Origin: JBEHWX01 sp048498995
GTDB lineage: Bacteria; Bacteroidota; Ignavibacteria; OLB7
Length of the DNA stretch: 59,921 nt
Assembly (NCBI GenBank): GCA_048498995.1
Contig: JBEHWX010000027.1
Location: 1-59,921 of the forward strand
Direction of reading: 5' to 3'
Part shown: positions 52,446 through 59,921 of the stretch, one piece after another
Layout: every line of letters begins with the position of its first letter
Position numbering within the stretch: the first letter of the stretch is position 1
Notes under the pieces: model-generated
The model's input: only the letters and a program-made list of their open reading frames with translations
Databases searched by the model: none
Told to the model about the DNA's origin: nothing
Position numbers and translations under genes: made by a program

Positions 52446-52941
52446 GCGGGCTATGATGCCTCCACCTCTATTAATCGAGATGTACTACGTTGATGAGCTA
52501 TGGTTTGCGGCAAAGAAGGATAAGAAGTACATCGAAGAATCCTGGCACCTAGATGAATCGAGCTTATCTGTCACTGTTGGCTGTGCTCATCATCCGGAAG
52601 ACAATCGACGCTGGGCATGTAAGGTGGAGATTGAAAGCAACGACGAATCTGCTGAGAGCCTCCCATATAAATTCAGAATCGCAATTTCTGGTTACTTTAG
52701 GGTAATCGACGCGTTCCCTGATGCTCACGTTGTCAAGTTGGTCAATATGAATGGCCCTGCAATCCTTTACTCGTCAGCGCGTGAGATACTTGCAATGGCA
52801 ACAAGCCGTGGGCCTCACAAAGAGGTGATCCTTCCAGCGATTTCGTTTGCAGAGGCTCCACCCGAACAGCAGCCCTCGGAACGACTTCCTTCCGTCAAGG
52901 CTAAGAAAGAAGCCCAAAAGATATCTCGCAAGAAAAGCTAA
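52426..52941 (+). CDS. SecB-like chaperone of the toxin-antitoxin module
   Basis: The protein (171 residues from ATG 52426, or about 160 from ATG 52453) has the SecB-like pattern. KFRIAISGYFRVIDAFPDAH is followed by a segment ending ILYSSAREILAMATSRGPHK and VILPAISF. These match the SecB pattern F-x-G-x-F, then L-F-P-Y-A-R-E, then L-P-x-x-x-F, with SSAREI replacing PYAREL. It overlaps the antitoxin end. In known TAC systems such a chaperone shields the antitoxin from proteases. Confidence 0.7.
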   Translation: MKEKRSERAMMPPPLLIEMYYVDELWFAAKKDKKYIEESWHLDESSLSVTVGCAHHPEDNRRWACKVEIESNDESAESLPYKFRIAISGYFRVIDAFPDAHVVKLVNMNGPAILYSSAREILAMATSRGPHKEVILPAISFAEAPPEQQPSERLPSVKAKKEAQKISRKKS

Positions 52942-53098
52942 GTGGAAGCGGCCCTCGGATTTGCAGTCTGGGGGCTGCTTCTGACTACAACACCCTCCCA
53001 ATGTTTACGGCATCGGCTTCATTCCCGAGCACGCTGGTCGCATCGCGCCGATCGCGCCATCTTCACCGATCGTTCACCGACAGCATCCGACACACGGC

Positions 53099-53716
53099 AT
53101 GAGCATCCCGATCGCACTTCCCGAGCACCCGCTTCTGGCGGCCCGCACGCTGGTCACGACCTTCGACCGTCCGCTCGGCGTGCTCCCATCGCCCGCATGG
53201 CTCCTCGACCTGCTCCGCCTGGAGGCACCGTCGCCGTTCGAGCGGACGGAGGAGACACGGCAGCGGGTGCGGGATCTGCTCCGCCACGGCGGCTACAAGC
53301 CGACCGGGCGGGGGAAGCCGGCCTCCGAATATCTGGCGCGCGCCGCCGGCGAGGGAGTGCTCGGCGGCATCAACGCCGCGGTCGATATCTGCAACGTGGT
53401 CTCGCTCCACACCGGACTGCCGATCAGCCTCGTCGACCTCGACCGCGCCCGGGAGCCGCTCCGGATCGAGATCGCCCCGGAAGGAACGAGCTATGTCTTC
53501 AACGCCTCGGGGCAGGAGATCGACGTGAGCGGGCTGCTCTGCCTCTTCGACGCCGAGGGGGCCTGCGCCAACGCCGTGAAGGATTCGCAGCGGACCAAGA
53601 CGCACGCCGGCACCACCCGCACCCTCTCGGTGATCTGGGGCTTCCGTGCCGACGAGCCGCTGGCCGACGCGGCGCTTGCCTGGTACGAGGAGCTGGTGAC
53701 GCGACTGACCGCCTGA
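53099..53716 (+). CDS. B3/B4 tRNA-binding/editing domain protein
   Basis: The 205-residue protein has the B3/4 fold of phenylalanyl-tRNA synthetase beta. Patterns seen are GYKPTGRGKPASEYLARAA, INAAVDICNVVSLHTGLPIS and LVDLDRA. Free-standing members (COG3382) may edit mischarged tRNA or act on other ligands. It has no leader and is GC-rich like the backbone, in contrast to the module just upstream. Confidence 0.85.
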   Translation: MSIPIALPEHPLLAARTLVTTFDRPLGVLPSPAWLLDLLRLEAPSPFERTEETRQRVRDLLRHGGYKPTGRGKPASEYLARAAGEGVLGGINAAVDICNVVSLHTGLPISLVDLDRAREPLRIEIAPEGTSYVFNASGQEIDVSGLLCLFDAEGACANAVKDSQRTKTHAGTTRTLSVIWGFRADEPLADAALAWYEELVTRLTA

Positions 53717-53828
53717 GCACGCCGAGCCCGACATCACGATGCGATCTCTCCACATCCCTCTCCCGCTCCGAGCGGACGCTCCGTCCGGACGCTCCGGGCG
53801 GCGGGGAATCTCCGCGACACTCCGGATC

Positions 53829-54938
53829 ATGAGCAACGCGATCTCTTCCCCTGCCCGCGCGTCGTTCCCGACGCTCTTCCTGCTTCTACCGCTTCTTCTG
53901 CTGCTTCCGCTCCTGATGGTCGGGTGCTCGGAGGAGCGCGCCGAGGCGCATCACGCCGCGCGGCCGGTCGCCGCGCCCCCACCGGCCGAGGCGGAGTTCG
54001 GCGCGATCGACTCCACGCTCGTCGATTCCCTCCGGGCCATCGAGGCACGCAGCGGCGGTCGCCTCGGCGTGGCCGCGATCCACCTGGAGAGCGGCTGGCG
54101 CACGAGCTGGCGCGGTGGCGAAACCTTCCCGATGGCCAGCGTCGCCAAGCTTCCGATGGCGGTCCGCTTCCTCGGCCTGGTCGATGCCGGCCGCTACCGG
54201 CTGGACTCCACCGTGACGATGCGCGAGGCGGATCATCGTCCCGGCGCGAGCCTGGTGTTCTACCGCGCGATGCGCGATAGCGGACGGACCACGCTCCACG
54301 CGCTGCTGGAGGGGATGATGATCGCCAGCGACAACACCGCCTGCGACTATCTGCTCCGCCTCTCCGGCGGCCCGGCCGCGGTGCGCGCGATGACCGACCG
54401 GCTCGGCCTCGGCCATATCGACGTCTCCCATTCCGAGGGGGAGCTGATCCTTCTCTGGGCCGGCGTCGATCCGGGGGGCGATTCGGCCTGGACACGGAAC
54501 CGTTTCTACGAGAAGATGAACGAGGCGGGGGAAGAGGCATGGAAGCTGGCCGAGGCGCGGATGGTGGACGATCCGGCGGACGCCGCCACCCCCGAGCAGA
54601 TGGCGCGGCTCCTGGAGCTGATCCAGCGGGGGAAGCTCCTCACCCCCCGGAGCACCGACACGCTCCTGGCGCTGATGTCCCGCGCGATCACCGGCAGGGG
54701 ACGGATCGCGGGGCTGCTGCCGACCGGAACGCCGGTGGCGCACAAGACCGGCACCATCAGCTCGATCACGAACGACGTCGGCATCATCACGCTGCCGGAC
54801 GGACGGGGGCATCTGGCGCTCTCCCTGTTCGTGAAGGGCTCGCGCGTCGGCGTGCACGCGCGGGAGCGGGCGATCGCCGCGGCGGCCAGCCTTCTCTACC
54901 GCCACGTGATGGATGGCGCCGCCAGGTGGCAGATGTAG
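53829..54938 (+). CDS. Class A beta-lactamase, lipoprotein form
   Basis: The 369-residue protein carries the serine-enzyme motifs S104-V-A-K107, S167-D-N and K306-T-G. The N-terminus is a long leader ending in the lipobox VGC (C33), so it should be a lipid-anchored periplasmic enzyme. An extra linker (about residues 215-250) lies between the SDN and KTG motifs, and the omega-loop glutamate is not obvious by eye. It probably hydrolyses beta-lactams, but spectrum cannot be told. Three 15-bp repeats follow just after the stop. Confidence 0.8.
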   Translation: MSNAISSPARASFPTLFLLLPLLLLLPLLMVGCSEERAEAHHAARPVAAPPPAEAEFGAIDSTLVDSLRAIEARSGGRLGVAAIHLESGWRTSWRGGETFPMASVAKLPMAVRFLGLVDAGRYRLDSTVTMREADHRPGASLVFYRAMRDSGRTTLHALLEGMMIASDNTACDYLLRLSGGPAAVRAMTDRLGLGHIDVSHSEGELILLWAGVDPGGDSAWTRNRFYEKMNEAGEEAWKLAEARMVDDPADAATPEQMARLLELIQRGKLLTPRSTDTLLALMSRAITGRGRIAGLLPTGTPVAHKTGTISSITNDVGIITLPDGRGHLALSLFVKGSRVGVHARERAIAAAASLLYRHVMDGAARWQM

Positions 54939-54950
54939 CCCGCCGGCCGG

Positions 54951-54995
54951 AAGCGCGCCGACTGGAAGCGCGCCGACTGGAAGCGCGCCGACTGG
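54951..54995 (+). repeat. 15-bp tandem repeat, three copies, after the beta-lactamase gene
   Basis: AAGCGCGCCGACTGG at 54951, 54966 and 54981, 12 bp after the stop codon. Confidence 0.88.
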
Positions 54996-55086
54996 CGCCG
55001 GGCATCGGATGAGCCGGCGGTCAGGTCCGGGACGGACGGAGTCTCCTTCGATCGCATCACATATGCGGATTCCTGGAGGAGCGATC

Positions 55087-56124
55087 ATGACCAGAACATT
55101 CACGGCCATCACCATCGCGCTCGCGGTTCGGGCGCTGGCCGGCTGCGCCGACCCGCCCACGGGAGCGGCCGCCGATCCGTCCGGAGAACGGATCTACTAC
55201 ACCGAGATCGACGGCACCGGAGCGCACTCGATCAGCTCGATCGCCGCCGACGGCTCCGACAATCGCCAGATCATCCGGGGAGCCGATCTGGTCGGCGCTC
55301 CCCTGGGGGACACGATGATCTTCACCAGCGAGACCATCCTGAACCTCGGCTATCATCTGGCCACCACCACCGGCACCGACCTCGGAAAGCTCCCCTTCGG
55401 CAAGAGCACGAACGGCATCCGCCGCTCCGCGCACGGCAGGTATCTGGTCCTGTTCGACGGCAACCTCCCGACGGAGATAGCCTCGCTCGACGGCAAGGGG
55501 ATCCACGACATAGGAACACGCAACTGGGGCTGCAGCGGAACCTCGTTCTCCCCGGATGGCCGCTACATGTTCACACCGACCCGCGATCCCGATCTCACAT
55601 CGGACTACCCCCATGACAGGATCGTGATCGTGACGACCGAGACGGGGGCCGCGCGGGAGATTCTTCTCGCCTCCTCGGTCAACGTCTCCCCCTACGCCGA
55701 GGATGCCTCGTGGTCTCCCGACGGATCGACGATCGTCTTCGTCACCTCCGTTTCGGGAAGCCTGGGAGGATATTCGCTTCAGGCAATCGATCCGAACCGG
55801 GCGAATCCGACGCCGCGCCTCCTGACCGGCCGCCACGTCGACTGGATGATCCACATGCTGGCATGGCGGCCGGACGGCACCGAGATCGCCTTCGTCACCG
55901 ACAAGGGAATCTGGAGTATCCGGCCGGATGGCACCGGGCTCCGGTTGCTGGTGCCGGACGCGACGATCGGCAGCGTGACGAGTCTCGAATGGTCCCCGGA
56001 TGGCGGAGAGCTCCTCATCAACAGCCAGACGTGGCGGCACTGGTCCATTCGGGTGCTCGACGTGCGCTCCGGCACCCTGAGGCTGGTGAGCGATCACGGC
56101 ATCAACGCCCGCTGGGCCAGATGA
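55087..56124 (+). CDS. PD40/TolB-like beta-propeller lipoprotein
   Basis: The 345-residue protein has a lipobox-type leader (ALAVRALAGC) and repeated PD40 motifs: SFSPDGRYMFTPT, SWSPDGSTIVFVT, AWRPDGTEIAFVT and EWSPDGGELLI. Such proteins form six-bladed propellers on the periplasmic side; the partner is unknown. GGAGGAG stands six bases before ATG 55087. A hairpin (56166-56195) follows. Confidence 0.8.
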   Translation: MTRTFTAITIALAVRALAGCADPPTGAAADPSGERIYYTEIDGTGAHSISSIAADGSDNRQIIRGADLVGAPLGDTMIFTSETILNLGYHLATTTGTDLGKLPFGKSTNGIRRSAHGRYLVLFDGNLPTEIASLDGKGIHDIGTRNWGCSGTSFSPDGRYMFTPTRDPDLTSDYPHDRIVIVTTETGAAREILLASSVNVSPYAEDASWSPDGSTIVFVTSVSGSLGGYSLQAIDPNRANPTPRLLTGRHVDWMIHMLAWRPDGTEIAFVTDKGIWSIRPDGTGLRLLVPDATIGSVTSLEWSPDGGELLINSQTWRHWSIRVLDVRSGTLRLVSDHGINARWAR

Positions 56125-56600
56125 GCCCTGCCTGGCGGTACACATTGCACGGGGGATACATATCCGGGGATGGTGTGCGGACGCGCACCATCCCCGCGCC
56201 GTTTCGGAGAGATCGGTCGCGGAGCGCCCAGCGTGAAGCGCCGCTCATGCGGAGAATCTCGCGAAGGGAGAAACGGAGCACGGTGGGGAAGGAGAGGATG
56301 CCGATGATGGGGTGATCGCCTCGACACCCATCGTACCATCGGCAATGCTCGAGACGGCGGATGATCGCACTTTGGGCATCATCCGACCACCATGGCGCCT
56401 AAACCATGGAAATCAATCTGAAATGATAGGGTCGTCTCATCATGTGCCAACACTGCACAGTGCAAACCGCACGATTCTACTTCAAGTTTCACTACAGGTC
56501 GGTTCAGGGATGCCGAGAATGGGGATTGAATCGCGTGATGCTCGATGGGCACGGTTCTTGGTTAATTATCCGTTAGAATCCAACGAGGAATATGCATGTG
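56125..56600. other. 0.48-kb gene-free stretch with a terminator hairpin
   Basis: Nothing besides the hairpin at 56166-56195 is recognisable. Confidence 0.45.
56166..56195 (+). terminator. Hairpin after the PD40 lipoprotein gene
   Basis: GGGGATGGTG and CACCATCCCC pair over 10 bp around a 10-base GC-rich loop; there is no T run. Confidence 0.5.
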
Positions 56601-56843
56601 ATGGATACGCAGGAATTCGCCCCTATGAATACTACGAATGACACAGTGCTGGAATACCTGAAGCATCAGAAGATCCAGGGAGCGATCATCGACAGCTCCG
56701 GCTCCGAGCTGAAGTTCACGCTTCTGTGCAACGACGAGCCGCTGACGAACGTGACGAGCGATCAGCTCCGCGTGCTCCACAGCATCGGTAAGCTCCCGAA
56801 TGGACTGACCGAGTATCTTCTGCAGCGCGGAATCATCGACTGA
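56601..56843 (+). CDS. Small protein of unknown function
   Basis: The 80-residue protein (83 from the earlier ATG 56592) follows GAGGAA. It is a small soluble acidic protein: EYLKHQKIQGAIIDSSGS, then KFTLLCNDEPLTNVTSDQLR and LPNGLTEYLLQRGIID. I do not recognise it. A clear terminator after it and the good start site support a real gene. Confidence 0.55.
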   Translation: MDTQEFAPMNTTNDTVLEYLKHQKIQGAIIDSSGSELKFTLLCNDEPLTNVTSDQLRVLHSIGKLPNGLTEYLLQRGIID

Positions 56844-57356
56844 GCCGCGCGGCTTCGGTCGTGACGGCTCCGGCCGCCGGATGATTCCACCGATTGATGA
56901 GCGCCCTCCGCGTGGTGGCGGTTGCGGCGCGCAAACGTCCGGGTGACCCCGCGTCACCCGGACGTTCTGCTTTACGGCTCGCCGGGCTCCTACGGCTCGC
57001 CGGCTCCGCGGCTGGGCATGGCGTGGCATGACGGACGCGATCTCCGACTGCCCCTCTTCCCCGCCTTTCCATGATGGCCTTTTCCACAGCCGGCGCTCCC
57101 GATCCGCCCCCCTTCCCGGACACGCATGCCACGTAGACCAGGAGCCGGGCATGCGGGCGTCATCATCCGAACACCATCTCATCACGATGCCGGCGCGCGC
57201 GGCGACATTGATTCCCTCCCGAATGCACGCCTCCGGATCTACGGAAGTACACGAACATGTACTGTTGTCAAGGCACCTCGGCCGGTAGCTTTGTGGCGTC
57301 GGTTCCCTCCTCCCCCCTATCTCGCCGACATTCCATCCACCGACGGGGACAGCTCG
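56844..57356. other. 0.5-kb gene-free stretch with terminator
   Basis: Besides the terminator at 56934-56966 I see nothing certain. Confidence 0.45.
56934..56966 (+). terminator. Intrinsic terminator after the small-protein gene
   Basis: AACGTCCGGGTGAC and GTCACCCGGACGTT form a perfect 14-bp stem with loop CCCGC, then TCTGCTTT. Confidence 0.88.
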
Positions 57357-57890
57357 ATGCGCGCACGTCTCATTCATGCACCCGCCCTGATCGCGGCCCT
57401 GATCATCACCCTGACGAGCGGGGCCACGGCCGGCACCGCCGTCACGACCTGGGGAGCCTGCACGGATCCCGACGAAATCTGGATCACGACCGAGATCTGG
57501 TCGGGAGGGGCCAGGGGAGAGGGAGATCTGATCTGCGCGATGGGCTACGATTGCCGCCACGGCTTTTGGAGCAGCTCCCCGGCCACCCATCGACCGAACG
57601 ATCCGACCGGACCGCTGCGCGACCTGTACGCGGCGCTGGCGGCCGGCCTCGGGGAGCATCTCACCTCCCTGACCGTGAGCCCCGGATCGATCACCGCGAC
57701 CTCCGATGTCGCCGTCACCTACCGCGTCCTCTCGCTCGTCACCGCCGGCGAGGTCGATCGCGGCACCGCGATGCTCCCGGCCGGAGCGCCCGCCATCATC
57801 TCGACAGCCGGATGCATCCCGGGCCCCTACATGCTCATTGCACGCAACGCCGCGGGTCTGATCGTCGGCTACCGTCCCTTCTCCATCTGA
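57357..57890 (+). CDS. Small exported protein of unknown function
   Basis: The 177-residue protein has a signal peptide (IHAPALIAALIITLTSGATAG). It then has a Cys-containing N-terminal part (WGACTDPDEIW, DLICAMGYDCRHGFW) and a C-terminal strand-rich part ending LIVGYRPFSI. The final LIVGYRPFSI could be a short sorting tail, but this is a guess. A very strong hairpin follows. Confidence 0.55.
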   Translation: MRARLIHAPALIAALIITLTSGATAGTAVTTWGACTDPDEIWITTEIWSGGARGEGDLICAMGYDCRHGFWSSSPATHRPNDPTGPLRDLYAALAAGLGEHLTSLTVSPGSITATSDVAVTYRVLSLVTAGEVDRGTAMLPAGAPAIISTAGCIPGPYMLIARNAAGLIVGYRPFSI

Positions 57891-57906
57891 TCGGTTCCGA
57901 ACGACC

Positions 57907-57952
57907 AACGGAGCGCCCCCGGAGGATACGTATTCCTCCGGGGGCGCTCCGT
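57907..57952 (+). terminator. Terminator after the small exported-protein gene
   Basis: AACGGAGCGCCCCCGGAGGA and its complement pair over about 20 bp around TACGTAT. Confidence 0.88.
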
Positions 57953-58144
57953 TATGCGGTTGTCCCCTTCGACACGAGCCCGTCCGGGATCATCGTACGA
58001 TCAGCGGGGTACACAATCGGGGACTGTCGCGACGCGGGCGAATCTCCGTTCTTTGCGCCCCGGCCGACCGACACACCGTATCGACCGCGCGTCCCCATCG
58101 ACGCCGGAGGCGCGATCCTTTCCTCGATCATTTCAGGAGGTCCC

Positions 58145-58561
58145 ATGCAACGGCAATCGTTCCTTCGCGCGGTGATGGCGGTGATACTGGCACCGCTGCT
58201 TTCAACGCTCGGCGTGGCGCCGTCATCGGCCGGCACCAGCTGCGCCTGCCTGACCTACACCGTGCAGTCGAGCACGAGCACGCAGTGCTGCGTCAACCTG
58301 GTCCTGGTCTGCACCGACGGGAGCCGGTATCCGATCAACGGCGGCGCGAACATCTGCCCCGGCAACTCCTTCACCTTCGACTGCCCGTGCAAGGCCGGGT
58401 TCGACATTCAGGGGGTGATCGTCCGCGGCCCGAACGTGCCGGTCAACGTGGGCCAGCATCGGGATATCCAGATCAGCAGCGGCTGTTGCGTCAGCGTTGC
58501 GGTCACGACCAACGCGAGCGGCTGCGTCGCGATTCAGATCACGCCGGGATCCTGCCCGTAG
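58145..58561 (+). CDS. Cys-rich small exported protein of unknown function
   Basis: The 138-residue protein starts after a strong AGGAGGT site. It has a signal peptide (AVMAVILAPLLSTLGVAPSSAG) and many cysteines in the mature part (CAC, QCC, CTDG, CPG, CPC, GCC, GCVAI, SCP). This suggests a disulfide-bonded extracellular beta-protein. I do not recognise the family. Confidence 0.65.
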   Translation: MQRQSFLRAVMAVILAPLLSTLGVAPSSAGTSCACLTYTVQSSTSTQCCVNLVLVCTDGSRYPINGGANICPGNSFTFDCPCKAGFDIQGVIVRGPNVPVNVGQHRDIQISSGCCVSVAVTTNASGCVAIQITPGSCP

Positions 58562-58752
58562 CCGGGGTCCTGCCCGTACTATTCAGCCGACCGGCTCGCA
58601 TCGCGGCGGAGATCAGGAGCCGCCGGATGCGCGAAGGGGACCATGGCGCCGCCGTGGTCCCCTTCTTTCATGGTTCATCATCCTTCCGTGCTTCCCTCAT
58701 GCCGCGCCGGAGCTCGAGCGGCCGCGCATCGGGCACGAGCTTCTCCGCGTCA

Positions 58753-59598
58753 TCACGGGTTCGGGTCGGCGAAGGTATCGCCGTAGCGGATGTCGCCGGT
58801 CTCGAGGCCTCGCTTGAACCAGCGCGCGCGCTGCTCCGAGGTGCCGTGCGTGAACGCGTCCGGCACCACGCGCCCCTGCGACTCCTGCTGGAGCCGGTCG
58901 TCGCCGATGGCGCTGGCCGCGTTGAGCGCCTCGTCCACATCGCCGACGTCGAGCAATCCCTGCTGCTGCGCGTAATGCGCCCAGACACCGGCGAGGAAAT
59001 CGGCCTGGAGCTCGAGCCGGACCGAGAGCTGGTTGGCCTCGGTCTGTCCGGCGCGTCGCTGCGCGGCGCTGATCTTGTCGGAGATCCCGAGCAGGTTCTG
59101 CACGTGATGCCCCACCTCGTGCGCGATCACATAGGCCTGCGCGAAGTCGCCCGGCGCGCCGAATCTGTCGCGCAGCTCACGGTAGAAGGAGAGGTCGATG
59201 TAGACCTGCTGATCGCCCGGACAGTAGAACGGGCCGACGGAGGCTCCGGCGACGCCGCAGGCCGACTGCACCTGCTGCGTGAAGAGGACGAGCCGCGGAT
59301 TGCTGTAGCTCTGCCCCATCTTCTGGAACTGCTGCTGCCAGATATCCTCGGTGGAGCCGAGCACGGCGGCAACGAACTGCTTGAGCGAATCGTCGCCGGG
59401 GTTCGTGGCGCGCGTCTCCTCCGTCCGCGATCCGGGATATCCCTGTGGCTGCGATTGCGGAATACTGGAGGGATCGACGCCGAGAAAGTAGGCGATCAGC
59501 GCGATGATCACGCCGCCGATTCCGCCACCGATGGCCAATCCCCCCTTGCCACGCCGATCGTCGACGTTGGTGCTCTGCCGCATGTCTCTCCAACGCAT
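58753..59598 (-). CDS. YpfJ/KPN_02809-type neutral zinc metallopeptidase
   Basis: The 281-residue protein matches this family closely. It starts MRWRDMRQSTNVDDRRG, has one membrane helix (about 20-40), then GPFYCPGDQQVYIDLSFY and the zinc motif H160-E-x-x-H164 (AHEVGHHVQNLLG). RLELQADFLAGVWAH follows, and it ends with DAFTHGTSEQRARWF. It should be anchored in the inner membrane; the substrate is unknown. GGAGGAG precedes the ATG. The heptad repeat at 59700 lies about 100 bp upstream. Confidence 0.92.
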   Translation of the reverse strand: MRWRDMRQSTNVDDRRGKGGLAIGGGIGGVIIALIAYFLGVDPSSIPQSQPQGYPGSRTEETRATNPGDDSLKQFVAAVLGSTEDIWQQQFQKMGQSYSNPRLVLFTQQVQSACGVAGASVGPFYCPGDQQVYIDLSFYRELRDRFGAPGDFAQAYVIAHEVGHHVQNLLGISDKISAAQRRAGQTEANQLSVRLELQADFLAGVWAHYAQQQGLLDVGDVDEALNAASAIGDDRLQQESQGRVVPDAFTHGTSEQRARWFKRGLETGDIRYGDTFADPNP

Positions 59599-59699
59599 CG
59601 TCCCATCTCCTCCTAGATCCTGAACCGTTCCGGCCATTCCCCCCGGGCGTTCCCCGAGGCCTGACCGACACACGGTTCCACCGCAAAAAGTCGTGCCAG

Positions 59700-59740
59700 A
59701 AGAGAATTGAGAATTGAGAATGACGAATGATGAATCAGGA
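59700..59740 (-). repeat. Heptad repeat block upstream of the zinc peptidase gene
   Basis: On the minus strand it reads TTCATCA, TTCGTCA, TTCTCAA, TTCTCAA, TTCTCTT. It faces the zinc peptidase gene as the block at 7892-7926 faces the transporter gene. Confidence 0.8.
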
Positions 59741-59755
59741 TATCACCGCCATCGA

Positions 59756-59921
59756 GCCTTCAGCTTCCAGCCTTCAGCTTCCAGCCTTCAGCTCCCAGCC
59801 TTCAGCTCCCAGCCTTCAGCTTCCAGCCTTCAGCTTCCAGCCTTCAGCTTCCAGCCTTCAGCTTCCAGCCTTCAGCTTCCAGCCTTCAGCTTCCAGCCTT
59901 CAGCTTCCAGCCTTCAGCTTC
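59756..59921 (+). repeat. 14-bp tandem array, about 12 copies, cut by the window end
   Basis: Units of GCCTTCAGCTTCCA, with some reading CTCC in place of CTTCC, run to the end of the window. Each unit is two heptads (TTCAGCT and TCCAGCC), so the array has the 7-bp rhythm of the neighbouring repeats. Confidence 0.92.

Larger units (their letters stand above)
59599..59921. other. Repeat-filled stretch at the window end
   Basis: It holds the leader of the zinc peptidase gene, a TTCnnnn heptad block (59700-59740, minus strand) and the 14-bp array that runs off the end. No gene is seen. Confidence 0.6.

Noticed and set aside
59756..59921. CRISPR array at the window end
   Set aside because: It is a continuous 14-bp tandem repeat without spacers.

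Overview
The window comes from a high-GC bacterium of the Bacteroidota/FCB group. Three things point there. Several long exported proteins end in type IX secretion (T9SS) type A sorting domains (genes at 16676, 20533, 24598 and 26640). Bacteroidota-type promoter boxes, TAnnTTTG, lie in front of the tRNA-Leu, rlmN, purK and a TonB-like gene. The integrase, replication protein, excisionase-like and RteC-like genes all resemble Bacteroidota families. A high-GC FCB lineage such as Kapabacteria or Rhodothermia is plausible, but no marker here fixes the taxon.

Region 1 (1-22.3 kb) is chromosomal backbone: the end of a membrane acyltransferase-like gene, nanE overlapping a FabL-like enoyl reductase gene, a GmhB-like phosphatase, DUF971, ribBA, yajC, tgt, a major facilitator transporter, a HutG-like ureohydrolase, a beta-barrel protein, tRNA-Leu(CAG), rlmN, dapF, a TonB-C protein, purK, a T9SS metallopeptidase, a Bacteroidota helical-repeat protein, a T9SS YCF48 propeller and an ACT protein. 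Strong hairpin terminators separate convergent genes. Many small tandem repeats sit just after stop codons, and a degenerate 7-bp repeat family recurs at gene borders.

Region 2 (22.87-38.32 kb) is an integrated element of about 15.4 kb in the 3' end of tRNA-Arg(CCT). It has a 15-bp att core at both ends, paired TTACCCCG arm-type sites inside both ends, a tyrosine recombinase next to the tRNA, two large T9SS-exported cargo proteins (635 and 1,720 aa), a helix-turn-helix protein, a phage/plasmid II/X-like replication initiator, an HTH_17 excisionase-like protein and an RteC-like protein. Its non-coding DNA holds several direct-repeat arrays phased at 10 or 11 bp, including an iteron-like array just upstream of the replication gene and TGTACA boxes at three separate places (one outside the left end). 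I see no relaxase or transfer genes, so it looks like a replicating integrative or mobilizable element, or a satellite.

Region 3 (38.3-59.9 kb) is backbone mixed with accessory genes: two exported proteins of unknown role, DUF1801, a small tyrosine phosphatase, a sulfatase, a His-rich exported protein with a TonB-dependent receptor, a DUF4157 (eCIS-core) toxin-like protein with a DUF6966 putative immunity protein, an AT-richer toxin-antitoxin-SecB chaperone module, a tRNA-editing-domain protein, a class A beta-lactamase lipoprotein, a PD40 lipoprotein, small exported proteins and a YpfJ-type zinc peptidase. The window ends in a 14-bp (two heptads) tandem array.
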